DNA of 64,000 bases, taken from NCBI GenBank assembly GCA_946406115.1, contig OX291557.1:13982501-14046500 (forward strand), written 5' to 3'. Within the stretch, counting starts at the first letter, position 1, and every line of letters begins with the position of its first letter. Both the position numbers and the translations under genes were made by a program. Positions 1-12,800 of the stretch are shown here, one piece after another. Under the pieces are notes generated by a model that worked only from the letters and a program-made list of their open reading frames with translations, was not told the origin of the DNA and ran no database searches. This stretch comes from Apoda limacodes. Its lineage: Eukaryota; Arthropoda; Insecta; Lepidoptera; Limacodidae.

Positions 1-756
1 TATTGATGATATGTTGGACATCAACAACATACATTGCTATGCAGATGACAGTACTGCAGACGCTTATAACATGGGTCGTGCAAGCATCCCTCGTTCCGTT
101 GTGAAAGAAATATTTGAAGAACTTGTGTCTCAAATCGAGATCACTCTGTCCAAGGTCTCTGACTGGGGACGGGAAATCTTGGTCCGATTCAACCCTACAA
201 AGACACAAGTCTGCGCGTTTACCGCTAAGAAAACCCTATTCACTGTAGTCCCACAATTCCAGAACACTCCCCCCTCCATATCCAAGAGTATTGGGATCCT
301 TGGTGTTGACATCTCCAGCGATGTTCAGTTCCGAGATCATCTGCAGGCCAAGGTGAAGCTGGCGTCCAAAAAACTTGGTGTACTCAACACAGCGAAGCAG
401 TACTTCACGTCGGGGCAAAGGTGGCTGCTTTACAAGTCGTAAGTCCGGCCCCATATGGAGTACTGCTGCCATCTCTGGGTGCACCCGGATACCAGCTTGG
501 CCTTTTTGACTTGGTTCAATGACGTGCTGTAACAATGGTCGACGGTATCGAGCCCTTAAGTCTGAGGAGAGACTTTGCCTCTCTGTGTGTTGTGTGTTCT
601 GAGGAATTGGTCGAAATGATGCCCACGGCTACTTTCTACCATCGCACCACTCGCTATCGGCAGGGAATTCATTCTCACACTTTAGAACCGAAATGGTCGC
701 GTACAGTGCGGTTTCAGAGAAACTTCCTCCCGGGGGACGGGGGATCAGGTGACTAA
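1..756 (+). pseudogene. LINE reverse transcriptase, 3' part, decayed copy (family A)
   Basis: This is the C-terminal part of a non-LTR retrotransposon ORF2, cut by the window start. It aligns over its length with 50760-51530 of the better-preserved copy at 48.7-51.7 kb. Visible landmarks are the YADD polymerase box (CYADDST, residues about 10-16) and the phrase RFNPTKTQVCAFTAKK. A stop at 440-442 (CAA to TAA) ends the first open stretch, and about 20 bases are missing near 479. A second stretch (535-755) then carries the conserved tail through HSHTLEPKWSRTVRFQRNFLP. The similarity stops at about 735, before the normal 3' end. The element group is Jockey/CR1-like; the exact clade cannot be settled by eye. 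Confidence 0.85.
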
Positions 757-1489
757 GTAAGGGTCAAACCTGATCCCGGAGTGAGGGGGGGGAATTGGGT
801 ATGAAGGCCCGAAGAGTCCGAGGAGCAAGGCGCGGATCGCGACAGAGCGAGTGCGTGTGGGGAGAAGGCGAGCTGGAGCGAGAGCGCGAACGCGGTGAGA
901 TGGACGAGCACATGGATGGACATGTGATGCTGATGCCGCTTGACCCCAAAGCCTTGGTAGTACAGGCAGGCAAGATTGCCTAAGTGTGCCCGAACGCTCC
1001 GCAGTGCTACGGATTGTTTAGGTGAGTACCTAAAGACCTATGCCTACGGCTGGGGTTCTGCTGTCACCGTTAGGTTTCCTACCAAGCAACGAGACGTTAC
1101 GAATCACGTAACAGTAAGGTAGACGAAGGACAAGAAGCTTATATATAGATGTTAATAAGCTTCTTGGTTTATTTACATAACAATAAAACAAAAAAGGCGA
1201 CTTAACTACTTGAGAATGACAAAGAAATACCTATAAATAAAGGATAAAAAGGATTTGGCCTGAGACTGTTATATTTGAAAAAAAAAAATTGATAGATACT
1301 GGAAGATAAAGTAAGAAAAATATTACTGAGTTGGCTGTATGTGGAAATACTTAGCCTTTCCTGAAAACGAATAATTTAACCAAAAAAAGTAAATAAAAGA
1401 CTACCACAACCCCTTTATGGGTATATGTGTTCTGTGACCATAACACATAACATAACCTATAATATTTTATAGAAACCTGTAGAAACTAA
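757..1489. other. GC-rich block followed by AT-rich spacer, no gene seen
   Basis: From about 735 to 1140 the sequence is clearly richer in G and C than its surroundings, with G-runs and a GAGCGAGAGCGCGAACGCGG stretch. Small open frames exist on both strands but resemble no family I know. From about 1140 to 1489 the sequence is AT-rich and featureless. The block may belong to an unrecognised repeat. Confidence 0.5.
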
Positions 1490-2715
1490 TTAGTCTGGTC
1501 GAGAAGTGAGTTTTCTGCGAAAAATAGTTAGAACAAATTTAAAAATATGGGGTTTGGTTTTTTGGATTCAGAATTTTATTCTGAAAAAGGGGAATTTTGG
1601 AATTTTTTTGTTTTAAATATTGCAATTGTTATTAACAAAAAACGAAGAGAGAAAAAGGTGGTCTCCGTTTTTTAACAATAACTTCAAAAATATTAAAAAA
1701 AGCTCCATTTTGAAAAAAGATTCTAAAAGAGGAGAAAATTTCATAAAAAAAGTATCGACTCCCGAAATTGTAGTTCCATTATTTATAATTTTAATTTAAC
1801 ATTGAAAATAGCGCTCCGCGCGGCAGTTTCAGCGTTGTGACGTCGCCGCCAAACAAACTAAGCGTCAGAAAATATTTTTTTCATAATATTTATTATCAAT
1901 ACAAAAATTTTAATAAATTATAGTATCATTAAGACACTTGAAGGAATACAATTCAGTTTACCAAAAATTTTTAACTTGATTTTTGTTTAACTTATCCAAA
2001 TGTTAATTAAGTTATTTTTCATGAACTTAAGATAACATAAAATCTATCATAAACGTTTAAATAATTAGCTAAACATCTTTTTCCTCTTGGAGCTTACTCT
2101 GATATACTCAATAAACAAGATTCCGGTATAAAATTTATTAAAGTTTTTTTATTTGTTTATAATGATTTTTCAAAGTTAACAAAAAATGAAAAATCCGGAA
2201 AATGTAGTTAAAAATTTTTTTTAACGAAATCTTTGATTTTCACTGTTTTTGTATCTATTTTTTACATTTCATTGTTTAGTTGAAAAATTTTTTACATTAT
2301 TTGTTTGAAAATTTTTTATAAACAAATAGGTAAATTTAATATTTTTTAAATATTTTTATTTACCATTATATTGTTAAAGTGGAATAATGATTTTTAGAAA
2401 AAAAAAATTTTCTTAAAAATTTTTTTTTATATTTTTTAAAAATTTAAAATTTTAAAATTTTTTTTCACTACTTTGATGTACATAACTGTATTTATAATTT
2501 TTCTAAGTAACGATTTTTGAAGTTATTTTTAAAAAACGGAGACCACCTTTTTCTCTCTTCGTTTTTTGTTAATAACAATTGCAATATTTAATAGCAAAAA
2601 AATTCCAAAATTCCCCTTTTTCAGAATAAAATTCTGAATCCAAAAAACCAAACCCCATATTTTTAAATTTGTTCTAACTATTTTTTGCAGAAAACTCACT
2701 TCTCGACCAGACTAA
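1490..2715. mobile_element. Foldback DNA element with about 200-bp terminal inverted repeats
   Basis: Positions 1490-1692 and 2519-2715 are near-perfect reverse complements. The ends read TTAGTCTGGTCGAGAAGTGA on the left and its complement on the right. Inside the arms are matching phrases such as GGTGGTCTCCGTTTTTTAA and GGGTTTGGTTTTTTGGATTC, also inverted. The roughly 830-bp core is extremely AT-rich except for a short GC-rich patch near 1811-1865. No transposase ORF is present, so this is a non-autonomous element. The superfamily is not assignable: the flanks AACTAA and ATATGA show no clear target duplication. Long inverted arms are typical of foldback-type MITEs. Confidence 0.85.
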
Positions 2716-3026
2716 ATATGATATGTAAATCTGTGTGTTCATAGAGGAAACAAATACTGCGTAAGAGTGTGTAGAAATAACAAAGACTTCCGGTTGATTG
2801 TCAATTGTGGAAACTCGCGTTGTTTTGGAAATCGGAATTTTTAATCATTTATATTGATCAGAATCTCTAATTTTGCTTACATTGTGTAAAGTTCATGTAA
2901 TATAATTAGTGTGTTCATGTATATTTAGTTTTCGGTAAGTATTTAGAGTTAATTGAACATTTTTGAATTTGAGATACTTCAATTTGTCATTTGTTTTCAA
3001 CCATTTTAGTTTAGGGTATCAAATAT
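2716..3026. other. AT-rich spacer, nothing recognised
   Basis: About 310 bases between the foldback element and the LINE ORF1 remnant. No ORF, repeat or RNA gene is evident. It may contain the 5' leader of the following LINE. Confidence 0.5.
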
Positions 3027-4272
3027 ATGAACAAGTCTCCGGACCCTGGAGGGTGTAGCCCTTCTCCAGCTGCCTTTGAGGATGCTCCAAGTTCAGAGTA
3101 TTCAAACTTATTAGATAAAAATATATACAAGTGGCTTGAAGTTAGCAACGATCACAAGTCTGACACGTCTAAATGTCAAAAACGGAAAAAGAAATGTACA
3201 AAATTGATGAATGAATCTTATATTACATCCGAAGATTCCGATGCTATGGATATGCAATTACCCCTTAGGGTAAAAACCCTTAGGTCAAGTGTCATCCAAA
3301 TTTACTATTTCTCAAAATCCAGGTGATGTTCCTCCTTTGGAGGTGTCCCCTATGGACACTCAGCTTCCCTTAGGACAAATACATAATTCAAATCCTTGTC
3401 AAAATTTATCAGTTGCTGAAACTCCACTGGAGGTTCCATCTTCACTGTCTCCTACTCCTGCTCCTCCTCTGACGCAAATGTCACTGCAAATCTCCCAACA
3501 AAGAATGACTTATTATTCTAATGATAAAGGCCCTTTTATTGATCATGTTCAACATATAGAAGATGTTGTAAATATTGTTAATGGTAGTGTAGAAAGCATT
3601 GGCAGGAATAGAATTTGTATTGCATTCCAGTCTGGAAATGATGCCAATTGTTTCTTAACTAATCTGACATTACAAAGTACTTATAAAGCTTTTATACCCT
3701 CTTATTCTGTCACTAAAATGGAAATAATTAAAGGTATGCCTTCGGATTTGTCACCAGAAGAGGTTATAGAGTTAATAACGGTTCCCGAAGGATATGGTGC
3801 AGTAATTAATGCCCGACTATTGAACTATAAAGTTATTGTTGATAGTGTTCCTGAATGGAAACAGTCACAATCTGTAGTTTTAACCTTTGATGGCCAGGCC
3901 TTACCCCCCCCCCCCCCCCGAGTATTCTGTTGTAATAATTCTTTTCAAGTGGACACTTACATTTACCCCACAATTCAGTGCTACTCCTGCTGCAGGTTCG
4001 GTCCCACAAAGGAAAAGTGTAGGTCCAAACCTCGTTGTTACAAATGTGGTGACAATCATACAGGTGATGCATGTAATGTATCTATAGATAAAGTTATATG
4101 CATTAATTGTTCTGGAAATCACTTTGCATCTGCAAAATCATTTCCAGAATTTACTCGCCAAAAAAATATTAAAAAAACAATGGCTGACCAGTCTATTCCG
4201 TATGTTGCTGCTGCAAAGTTACATGCCCCATCTAGAAAATTGTTTGCTGACCCCTACAACAACATCTTATAG
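3027..4272 (+). pseudogene. LINE ORF1 (gag-like, CCHC zinc knuckles), frame-broken
   Basis: ORF1 of a non-LTR retrotransposon encodes an RNA-binding nucleoprotein. Two open stretches in different frames (3027-3326 and 3289-4272) join near 3300, so at least one frameshift is present. The C-terminal part shows the triple knuckle arrangement of Jockey/CR1-type ORF1: CYSCCRFGPTKEKC, CYKCGDNHTGDAC and CINCSGNHFASAKSF. The first knuckle has P where His is expected and the third lacks its final Cys, so both are damaged. A 15-base poly-C run (about 3905-3919) lies in the frame as a PPPPP run. The stop is followed by an ORF2-like endonuclease remnant, as expected for a two-ORF LINE. Confidence 0.75.
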
Positions 4273-4429
4273 AAAAACAATAAATTAAAAACCGCGTTCT
4301 CCACCGGGTCCCCATTTCGGCTATGATCAAGCAGCTCATGCAGCAATCATTAGAGGAATGCCTTCTCCCAGCACTAATGGTTGTGCCTTAAACACCTCTT
4401 AAACTCTTAAATGTAATCATTACAGTGAC

Positions 4430-5040
4430 ATTAACGTTTTTCATCAAAATATTGCAGGGTTACTTAACAAAAGTGATAACATAAATTTGACTTTAGCGGA
4501 ATTCAAACAAACAAATTTGGAAATTGATATAATCTGTTTTACAGAAACTTTTATAAAAAAAGGAACCGAAAGTAATATCACTCTGACAAATTACAAACTA
4601 GCGTCTCACTATTCGCGTCCGCACCTAAAACGCGGCGGTTCGTGCATATTAGTAAAAAATAGCTTAAAGTACAAAAGTATGGACATTTTAAAAACATTAA
4701 CAATAAATTATGACTTTGAATGCTGTGGAATTAAATTAATTGATTACAATTTAATTGTTATTTGCATATATAGGACACCAAGTAGTAATATGAATATATT
4801 TTTTTCAACAAACTGACATTTTATTAGATCATTTGACCAAGAAAAAGACTAGTAAAAAAATTATATTATGCGGGAACTGGAATATTGACATTTTAAAACA
4901 AAATAAAAACAGTCAGGAGCTGCTAAGTTTGTTAAGGAACTAGAACAAAACTGGAAGCTAGAAACTCATATAAATAAACCGACAAGAAACAAAGCCTGCC
5001 TTGATCAAATTGCCAGTAATTAACAATAAATAGCGTGCGT
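4430..5040 (+). pseudogene. LINE ORF2 endonuclease N-terminus, truncated
   Basis: This is the start of an apurinic-type endonuclease domain of a LINE ORF2, probably of the same element as the ORF1 just upstream. Translation from about 4435 gives VFHQNIAGLLNKSD, then IDIICFTETFIKKG (the catalytic Glu region), then RGGSCILVKNSLKYK and VICIYRTPSS. The frame is lost at 4816, and only scattered similarity continues to about 5020. The rest of the endonuclease and all of the reverse transcriptase are missing, so the copy is internally deleted or decayed. Confidence 0.7.
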
Positions 5041-5395
5041 CAATTGCTGCCAAAAAAAAAAAAAATTGTAATATGACATATGGGTATAAATTTTTTTTGA
5101 AAAATTGTAATATGACATGTGGCGAATGTAATTTAAATTTTTTAATATGACATGTGGCTATTGTAATTTATTTTTCTTAACATTTTATATTGTATTTAAA
5201 TTAATTCTGTTGATAGATGATAATGAATTTTTATTATTGGTGACATTTTAGAAATTAATTAACTATTCAATTGTAAAATTTGCACACCCTGAAGGGGTAG
5301 AATAAGCGAACCATGTACATCAATTATTTATTAAGACCATCTGTACCTTATTCAGGCAAATAAATAAATAAATAAAATAAAAATAAAATAAACAA
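5041..5395 (+). repeat. LINE-type 3' tail with (AAAT)n-like end
   Basis: An AT-rich stretch with imperfect tandem copies of TGTAATATGACATGTGGC (5066-5160). A unit containing CACACCCTGAAGGGGTAGAA and CTGTACCTTATTCAGGCAAA follows, ending in AAATAAATAAATAAAATAAAA at about 5355-5395. This looks like the 3' end of a LINE, consistent with the truncated ORF2 upstream and implying an internal deletion of most of the polymerase. Confidence 0.55.
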
Positions 5396-5499
5396 TAAGC
5401 TCTGCATTCTGCCACGAAACTGAAATTATAAAATTATTGTCTAGTTTCCTCCAAATCTTGTCATCTTCATCCCTTATTTCACCGTCCAACGTTGCCATT

Positions 5500-6428
5500 A
5501 TTATGCCCTTACTATCATCTGTCCTTAATGGAAGTGCCCCTATAAATTCTCCAGTGGAACTGCCAAAGCATAAATAACAAAAAATCCGATTTAATCTACC
5601 TGTGTAATAAACACAAACCTTCTATTATTTCCCTCTCTGAAACCTGGTTAAAACCAGGCCACTCTTTCCTACTGCCAGGTTTTTCTTGTGTCAGAGAAGA
5701 CCGGGCAGATGGATAAGGTGGTGTTGCCTTTTTTTATCAAAAATGGTATATCTTTTTCAATAATAAACCTCACTACTACAAATAGTGATGGTATTGAAGT
5801 AATTTCTATTAAAGTAGGAAAAAGAACATATATTTCTGTGTATATCCCATATCCTAGCTCCATCCTTCTCAATGAGTTAAAGAATATATTACAAACCTTT
5901 TTGAATCCCATAATTATCTTAGGCGATTTTAACTGTCATCACCATGTTTGCGGTTGTTCTTTCTCAAATAATCTTGGTAACAAATTGCTTGATTTAATAG
6001 ACTCCTCTAATCTTTGTATCTTAAACAATGGCTCTACTACAGTCCAATCCAACCCTAATGAGCGTTGTAGTGCCATCGACTTGTTATTTTGTTCTTCTTC
6101 TCTTGTTTCCCAAGTATTCTGGAAGGTTCTACCAAACACATTTGGTAGTAAACACTTCCCAATTCTTATAACTTCAGAATCCATCAAACAAAGTTGCAAC
6201 AAGAGGATTCCCCTTTTTAAATATATTATAAAAAAAGATGATTGGCCCAAGTTTAAAAGTACTTTGGAAGATAAAATATATAATCTACCTAGTATATGTT
6301 CTGATCATATATCAGACTGTTTAAATGCTTTTGTTAATATTATTATTCAGTCAGTGGATGAAGTTTTTCACAGTAAAAAGTCCTCAGAAAAGTTACCAAG
6401 TTACCAAAAAAAAGAAGTTCTAGGATAG
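5500..6428 (+). pseudogene. Jockey-like LINE endonuclease fragment
   Basis: A second, different LINE ORF2 fragment. About 5550-5700 encodes WNCQSINNKKSDLIYLCNKH and SIISLSETWLKP, the start of an endonuclease domain. A frame change near 5700 leads into 5688-6428. That stretch carries the strand motif IIILGDFNCHHHVCGC and, further on, NERCSAIDLLFCSSSLVSQV. The expected S-D-H catalytic motif near residue 165 reads SKHFPI, so the Asp is lost. The reverse transcriptase domain is absent. It is therefore a dead fragment. Confidence 0.75.
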
Positions 6429-6886
6429 GATATAGAAGCATATTTGTAAAAGGCTATAAGGAGTTTTGGCACGAATCTTAAGATGGAGTGGTGTTTTTTT
6501 CTGTTTAATTTTTCTAAATTCATTTAGTGACTTTCGATGTATATATTTTAGCAATATTTTACGAAAGCGTGTTAAGAATTGTGCAAGCGAAGGCTCATGA
6601 ATAGTGAATTATGAAGAAATAAGCAGGACATGACGCGCAATGTCTGAGGATCCACACCAAATCTCCCGCCCAATCTTGGGACTTGAAAACGAGGACGCGC
6701 GGTATCGCCCGCGCCACGATACGATATAATATAATTGACTTTGACTCTGGCAAATTCATAAATGGTCTGCCAAGACCGTGCGAGCCCATTACAATATTAA
6801 AAAAAAAAAAAAAAAAAAAAGGCTTTAAACCAACAACACAAAACATAATTTATCGTATATAGTTTACGACCAAAACACAAATAAAA
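6429..6886. other. Spacer upstream of FANCL with poly-A tract
   Basis: Contains a GC-richer patch (about 6630-6720) and a 20-A run at about 6800-6820, some 70 bases before the FANCL start. The region presumably holds the FANCL promoter and leader, but no TATA box or initiator can be defended. The A-run could be the tail of a short retroposon. Confidence 0.4.
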
Positions 6887-9800
6887 ATGGAAGTAAAAGC
6901 ATTAGCTCACGATTTGATATACGGAAACGAGCATAACAGCCTATCTTATTTACTTCGTCATTTACATATTTTTATTCGTAACAACGTGCAAACGAATGAC
7001 TCAGTATCATCTACCTTAATAGACATTCAATTTTTAAATGAAATTAAGTTCTTTCTGGCGCTTACTCCTGGCGTTTCAGTTTATTTTGGCAAAACTCTAC
7101 GGGACATAAAATGTGTCATTATGGACAGCAATGCCCTACGAGAGTATGAAATATGTATCCGATATTGTGGCCCTAAAAAGTTGACTGTTAAATCAGTAAA
7201 TTTACCTGATTCTCCTCTCCAGCACAAAGAGTATAGCACAATAGAAGAAATTGTAGACAATTTTAAAAGATACATTCAAAGTTTATCTTCATATATGTAT
7301 GTATTGGAAAGAATAGATCAATTTTGCACAATTGTGGAACCCTTAAATCCTTCATTAAAAGATGATTACAGAAGAATATATCTTGGTAGGTTTAAATATT
7401 TGCAATGGATTGCAGTGAGTTAAGTTTGAGAAATATATGGCTTAGTTCAGTATGCCAAGAATGATAGTTGCGTAGAACAGACTTGATTTATTAATCCAAG
7501 ACTCTATTTCTGTACAATCCAGTCTTTCATTTTGATTATTGCATTAACTTAGAGGAGACTCCAAATAGCTTTACCATTTTTTGGTTAGCGAGTATCAAAG
7601 GGGGTGCGGAAAAAAAAGACAAAAGAAGAATTTTTCACATGCTAAAATAAACAAATATTTTTTCTTGCTTGGCCTCTTAGTTGCTCTAAATCATGCTACG
7701 GGAAGTGGACAGTAAGCAGATATCTAGGTGTCATAATTATTGTATAGAATTATATGAGTCTAAAGACATTGAAAATATACAAGGTACTTTTTACCCAACT
7801 GCCAAAAGGGGGGTGATGTTGTTCCAGTGTATGTGTATATGTTGAAATCTTTAACAGTAAGAGAAACAGTAATTTGTAACTCAAAACTAAGTCCCCAGCT
7901 CTGTGTTTTATTACATTGATACAACTAATTAAGATTGCTAATGTCAAAACAAATATAACACTTCGGCTAAATAGTGAGAAATTTAAAGATCAGCAAAAAA
8001 ATCAGTTAATCTGCTATAAAATCACGAGCTCAAGACCATTTTGTGTGGGGTCATTCTCGCTACTACACCCAATTAGTTCAACCATTGCACTAATGGCATT
8101 TTTTTGTTGCAGTAGTTCAACAATGTATATTTTTTTAAAGAGTTGAACTACTGGGACAATCTAGATGAACTAACTCACAGGGGCTGATTCAGTTGATTTA
8201 ATAGATGAAATTTACGCGTGTTACCCGTGGACCCACATAGTGGTGTCATGGTGACTAAAAAATCCCTTTGACACCAACAGTGCTGCGAGCCGGTGGTGTC
8301 ACGGGTTCTAAACATTATTTTGCATACCAGTGAAGTGAAACTTAGTATATTTTTAACTTTCAGTTACCTGTAAGCCCGCTGTAAAGCAGTGGGTCTACGG
8401 GATAAAATAATTACCTGCGGTCCCACCAGTGGGGCATGGCTGTGGGTCCAAGGTTAAAACATAGTTTTCTTTAACTTTCAATTACCCGTGGGTCCTCTGT
8501 AAATTAGTGGGTCTACGGGGAAAAATAATTACCTATGGTCCCAACAGTGGGGTCCAGGCTTAAAACGCGGAAATTTATATATTTGTACTTTATATATTTA
8601 GTAAAAATATTGAGCGTGTTTGACAAACGTCACAGAACAAATATTGTTGTGCAATCGTGGCATTCAAAAATTAATAAGAACTGGAAAAAACTGTCACTCA
8701 TCCGTCTGTTAAAAACATTAAAAAGCGAGGCGACGCGACGTGAGGTGTCTTCGGTAGAAACTTCAAGCCAACTAACGAATAAAAGTAGTAAACGATACAT
8801 AAAAGTAGAGGACAACATAATCAAATGCAACTTGTAAACAATTATCAGAGCTAGCTTTGGAAAAGATTGCTTCAAGATTGCTTCAAAAAAAAAAATATGA
8901 AAATAACTAGCTTTTCAGAGACTTATCATTTCTGTGAAGAAACTTATAGCCTAAGAATAAAAGTTACGAGGATTTTTTTTTTTATTTTTTTTATACCACT
9001 AAGGTGGCAAACAAGCTTACGGCCCGCCTGATGGTAAGCGGTCACCGTAGCCTATGGACGCTTGCAACACCAGGGGTATCACTTGCGCGTTGCCGACCCT
9101 TCAGAAATCTAATAACTTCTTTCTTGAAGAACTCCATACTGTAGTCCTTGCAGAAAACCTTGGCAGGGAGCTCATTCCACAACTTAAGCGTTCGCGGGAG
9201 GAAGTTTCTCTGAAACCGCACTGTACGCGACCATTTAGGTTCTAAAGTGTGAGAATGAATTCCCTGCCGATGGCGAGCGGTGCGATGGTAGAAAGTAGCC
9301 GTGGGCATCATTTCGAACAATTCCTCAGAACACAACCCATTGTACAAGCGGTAGAACACACACAGTGAGGCAAAGTCTCTCCTCAGACTTAAGGGCTCGA
9401 TACCGCAAGTGAGTTTGGGATCGTCGACAATTCTCACAGCCCGTCGTTGAACCGAGTCAAAAGGGTCAAGCTGGATATAGCCCTTTTTAGATTGACAGCT
9501 GTCATCTGAAAAAAAGCTCTTGATGAGATCTCTCATTTCTGTGGGGAAATTACTAGTATACGATCAATAGTTACGGAGATATAGCCCTTTCTAGTTTGAC
9601 AGCTGTCATCTGAAATAAAGCTCTTGATGAGATCTATCATTTTTGTGAGGAAACTACTAGCATACGATCACTAGTTACAGAGATAGTCCTTTAAGTCGGA
9701 AAACTGCGTACTATTTTCTCGTTCTTAATACCCCAGTGCTTGAAGACAAAAGTTTTCAACCAGTGTGTGATGCCAGTGACGACTTCGGAACTGACACGTG

Positions 9801-12800
9801 GCTGCTAACTATGGGCCTTATACGAAAGCTCAAGGTCGCTCAGCGGGCGATGGAAAGAGCTATGCTCGGAGTTTCCCTACGTGATCGAATCAGAAATGAG
9901 GAAATCCGTAGGAGAACTAAAGTCGCCGACATAGCTCACCGAATCGCAAAGCTGAAGTGGCAATGGGCAGGGCACATAGCTCGAAGAACCGATGGCCGAT
10001 GAGGAAAGAAGGTTCTCGAGTGGCGACCACGAACCGGAAAGCGCAGCGTGGGACGGCCCCCCGCTAGATGGACAGATGACCTTGTTAAGGTAGCGGGGAG
10101 CCGTTGGTTACAGGCGGCACAGAGTTGCACGCTGTGGAGAAAGTTAGGTGAGGCCTATGTCCAGCAGTGGATGTTAATGCGCTGATATGATGAGTCCTTT
10201 ATAGTTTGTCAGCTGTCATCCAAAATAGTGTTTAAATTAAAATTTATTTCACATTGAGAAAAATTTAAAATGATAATATATAAAAATAAAAATATTAACA
10301 TCATAAGTATTTACGCGTTCCATTACTAATTTAAAAATAATAATATATTAACATATTTTAAAAAAATATTAAAAAATGTAATGTACCTACTTATTTAAAA
10401 AAAAAAATATAAATGGTAAATAAGAAATAACTCCTACCCATACACAATTATATAATATTTAAAAATAAAAAGTATTGAAAAAAAAAGTTTTTGGGTTGTT
10501 TTTATAAAATAACAGAATGACTTTAATAAACAATTCTTGTGGTACTAGGTAACTGACCAATGAGGTTTTAATGATTTACGTTTTTAAAAAAAAACAGGTG
10601 TTTAATTTTTTGTTTTATTTCAGCGAAAATGTATCAATTGTTAACGTAACGTTGTATTCTTTATTTTCTGTGAGTGATTTTGTTCAAATCACATTTAAAT
10701 ATTTTTTATATTTTTAAATGTCAGGAACGTAAAATTTGTCCAGTGGGAGTAGCTGGATAAAAATGAAACATAGGTTTTTTAAATTATTTAACTGTCGATG
10801 AAATATTTATAGTTCTTGTAAATTTGAAGTTTACTTACAAATTTACATAACTCCTCGAGATTATGTACAAGATTCTGATTAAACCTGTCTGTTTGTCTTT
10901 ACTTCTTTACGCTTAAACTACTGTACGGATTAAGATGAAAGAACATTGTTCTGCTTCCATACACTGTTAGCCTTACAACCAAAGACAAAGCAAAATCATG
11001 TGTTGTATTTTTAATCATTATTCATTACACATAAGATATCATTTTTATAGCGGACTAGCTGAAGAATTCTATAATAAAAAAAAGTCATAAATTTTATGGT
11101 TGTTGGTATGTTGGTATGGTTGGTGGATAGTAATACCTTTAAAAACCGAAAAACCATATAAATACCAACCTATTGTACATAGCAGTTTATGTAGATAATT
11201 GTACAACTGTTTTATTAATGTAAAAATTAAAAATGTGCCTAAGTATGTTTATAGCAAAAAACTTACTTGCAGATATTTTTGGATGTTGTCATTAGCATAT
11301 AGCTGGCTGGCCTTTATGTACAATAATTAATATAAGGTATCTTTAATAAGTTTTTTTATACCTATGCAATAAGATTTAATTACAAACAAAACACGAGATT
11401 TCTAGAACTCAGGGGTGCTCGTGGATTAGTAGCATTCTCCTATCAAACTAGTACAGTAATATCTCAGAGCGATCTGACATAACTTATTTCACATAGATGA
11501 AACCTTGGGCAACCCTAATCTACTTCAAGACGAGGCCGCGTTTAGAAGCTACGCGCCGAGTGTGAACAACGCTTAAAGTGCAATAACAGTTTACTCTCGA
11601 TAGCAAGAAGCTTATATCGTATTATTATACCATATGGTATAAATAAGGTAAAAGCTTCTGGCTCGATATACTTTCACCATGGACCTTAAATCTATGACTT
11701 TGAAGGCTCTCTAGTTATCTGTGATTGTGAGTCTTATAATAGTTTTCACGTACGACTCGGTTCGGTTGTAGCTTCGGAACCCACCCCGCCGATATGACAT
11801 TTATTTAAACATTAAGATGGCGACTACTGATTAGCAGAAAATACTTTTTTCAAATTCATAACGTACGCAGCTAGTCCGTCTCATAAAAATATTTGCAACT
11901 AACATAAAAAAAAGACTATAAATTATCATATATGTCCAATGTTTTTATTACATAGGGCGACTTTTGGGTTGTCCTTTGGCATGGAGATAGTCTGATACTC
12001 GGGAAAGGACATAGGCTATTTAAAAACGTGTATGAGTAGGTATTTTTCTATGCATAATTCTTATGTACGTGTGTTTGTCACCTAACTCCTCCTAAACGGC
12101 TGGAACGATTTAGGTGAAATTTTGTCTGTATATTTCAATGGGTTCCTGGATGGTTTGAAAACACAATTGGACCCGGTAGGCAGCGTTGCAGTCGGTGTGT
12201 CACTGATCTTCTAAAAGACAGGAAAGATTATAATGTTGCTTTATTGTGTACGTTCGAATAGGTCCCTACAAGGTTTGAATTCATAATTGGACTTGGTAGA
12301 AGGAGCTGTAGTCAATTTGTCTGTTACTGATCTTCTCCTAGATGGCTGGGATGATTTTAATGATATTTTTGTGTACGTTCAAGTGCGTTGCAAGGTTTAA
12401 AATCACAAATGGACCCGGTAGGGGGCGCTGCAGTCGGTGTGTCACTAATGTCCTAAGCGGCAGGGAAGAATTTAATGATATAATTTAATTTAAGGCTTTA
12501 GGGAAGGCTTTCCGACAGCAATTCTACGTTAGCAGATTTGGAAGATAATGAGGAATTAAATAACTTAGACATAGAGACCATAGTAAACAGTGAGATAACC
12601 AAAAATGATGACTCAGCCGTAGTTTCGTTAGATTAATTATGAATTACTAAGTAAAATTTTAAAAATGTAAATGTTTAATTTAAAATATCATATTTCAGGT
12701 GGCGCTACTTTTCCAGGCAGGACAACGTCTGCCGGGTCCGCTATATTATAAATGCGATAGTAACTCTGTCTGTCTGCTTATACCGCTTTGCCGATTATGA

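Noticed and set aside
6650..6725. tRNA-like or tRNA-derived SINE on the minus strand upstream of FANCL
   Set aside because: A phrase TTTTCAAGTCCCAAG resembles a B box and GTGGCGCGGGCGA an A box, but no tRNA fold closes and the A-tail lies on the wrong side.
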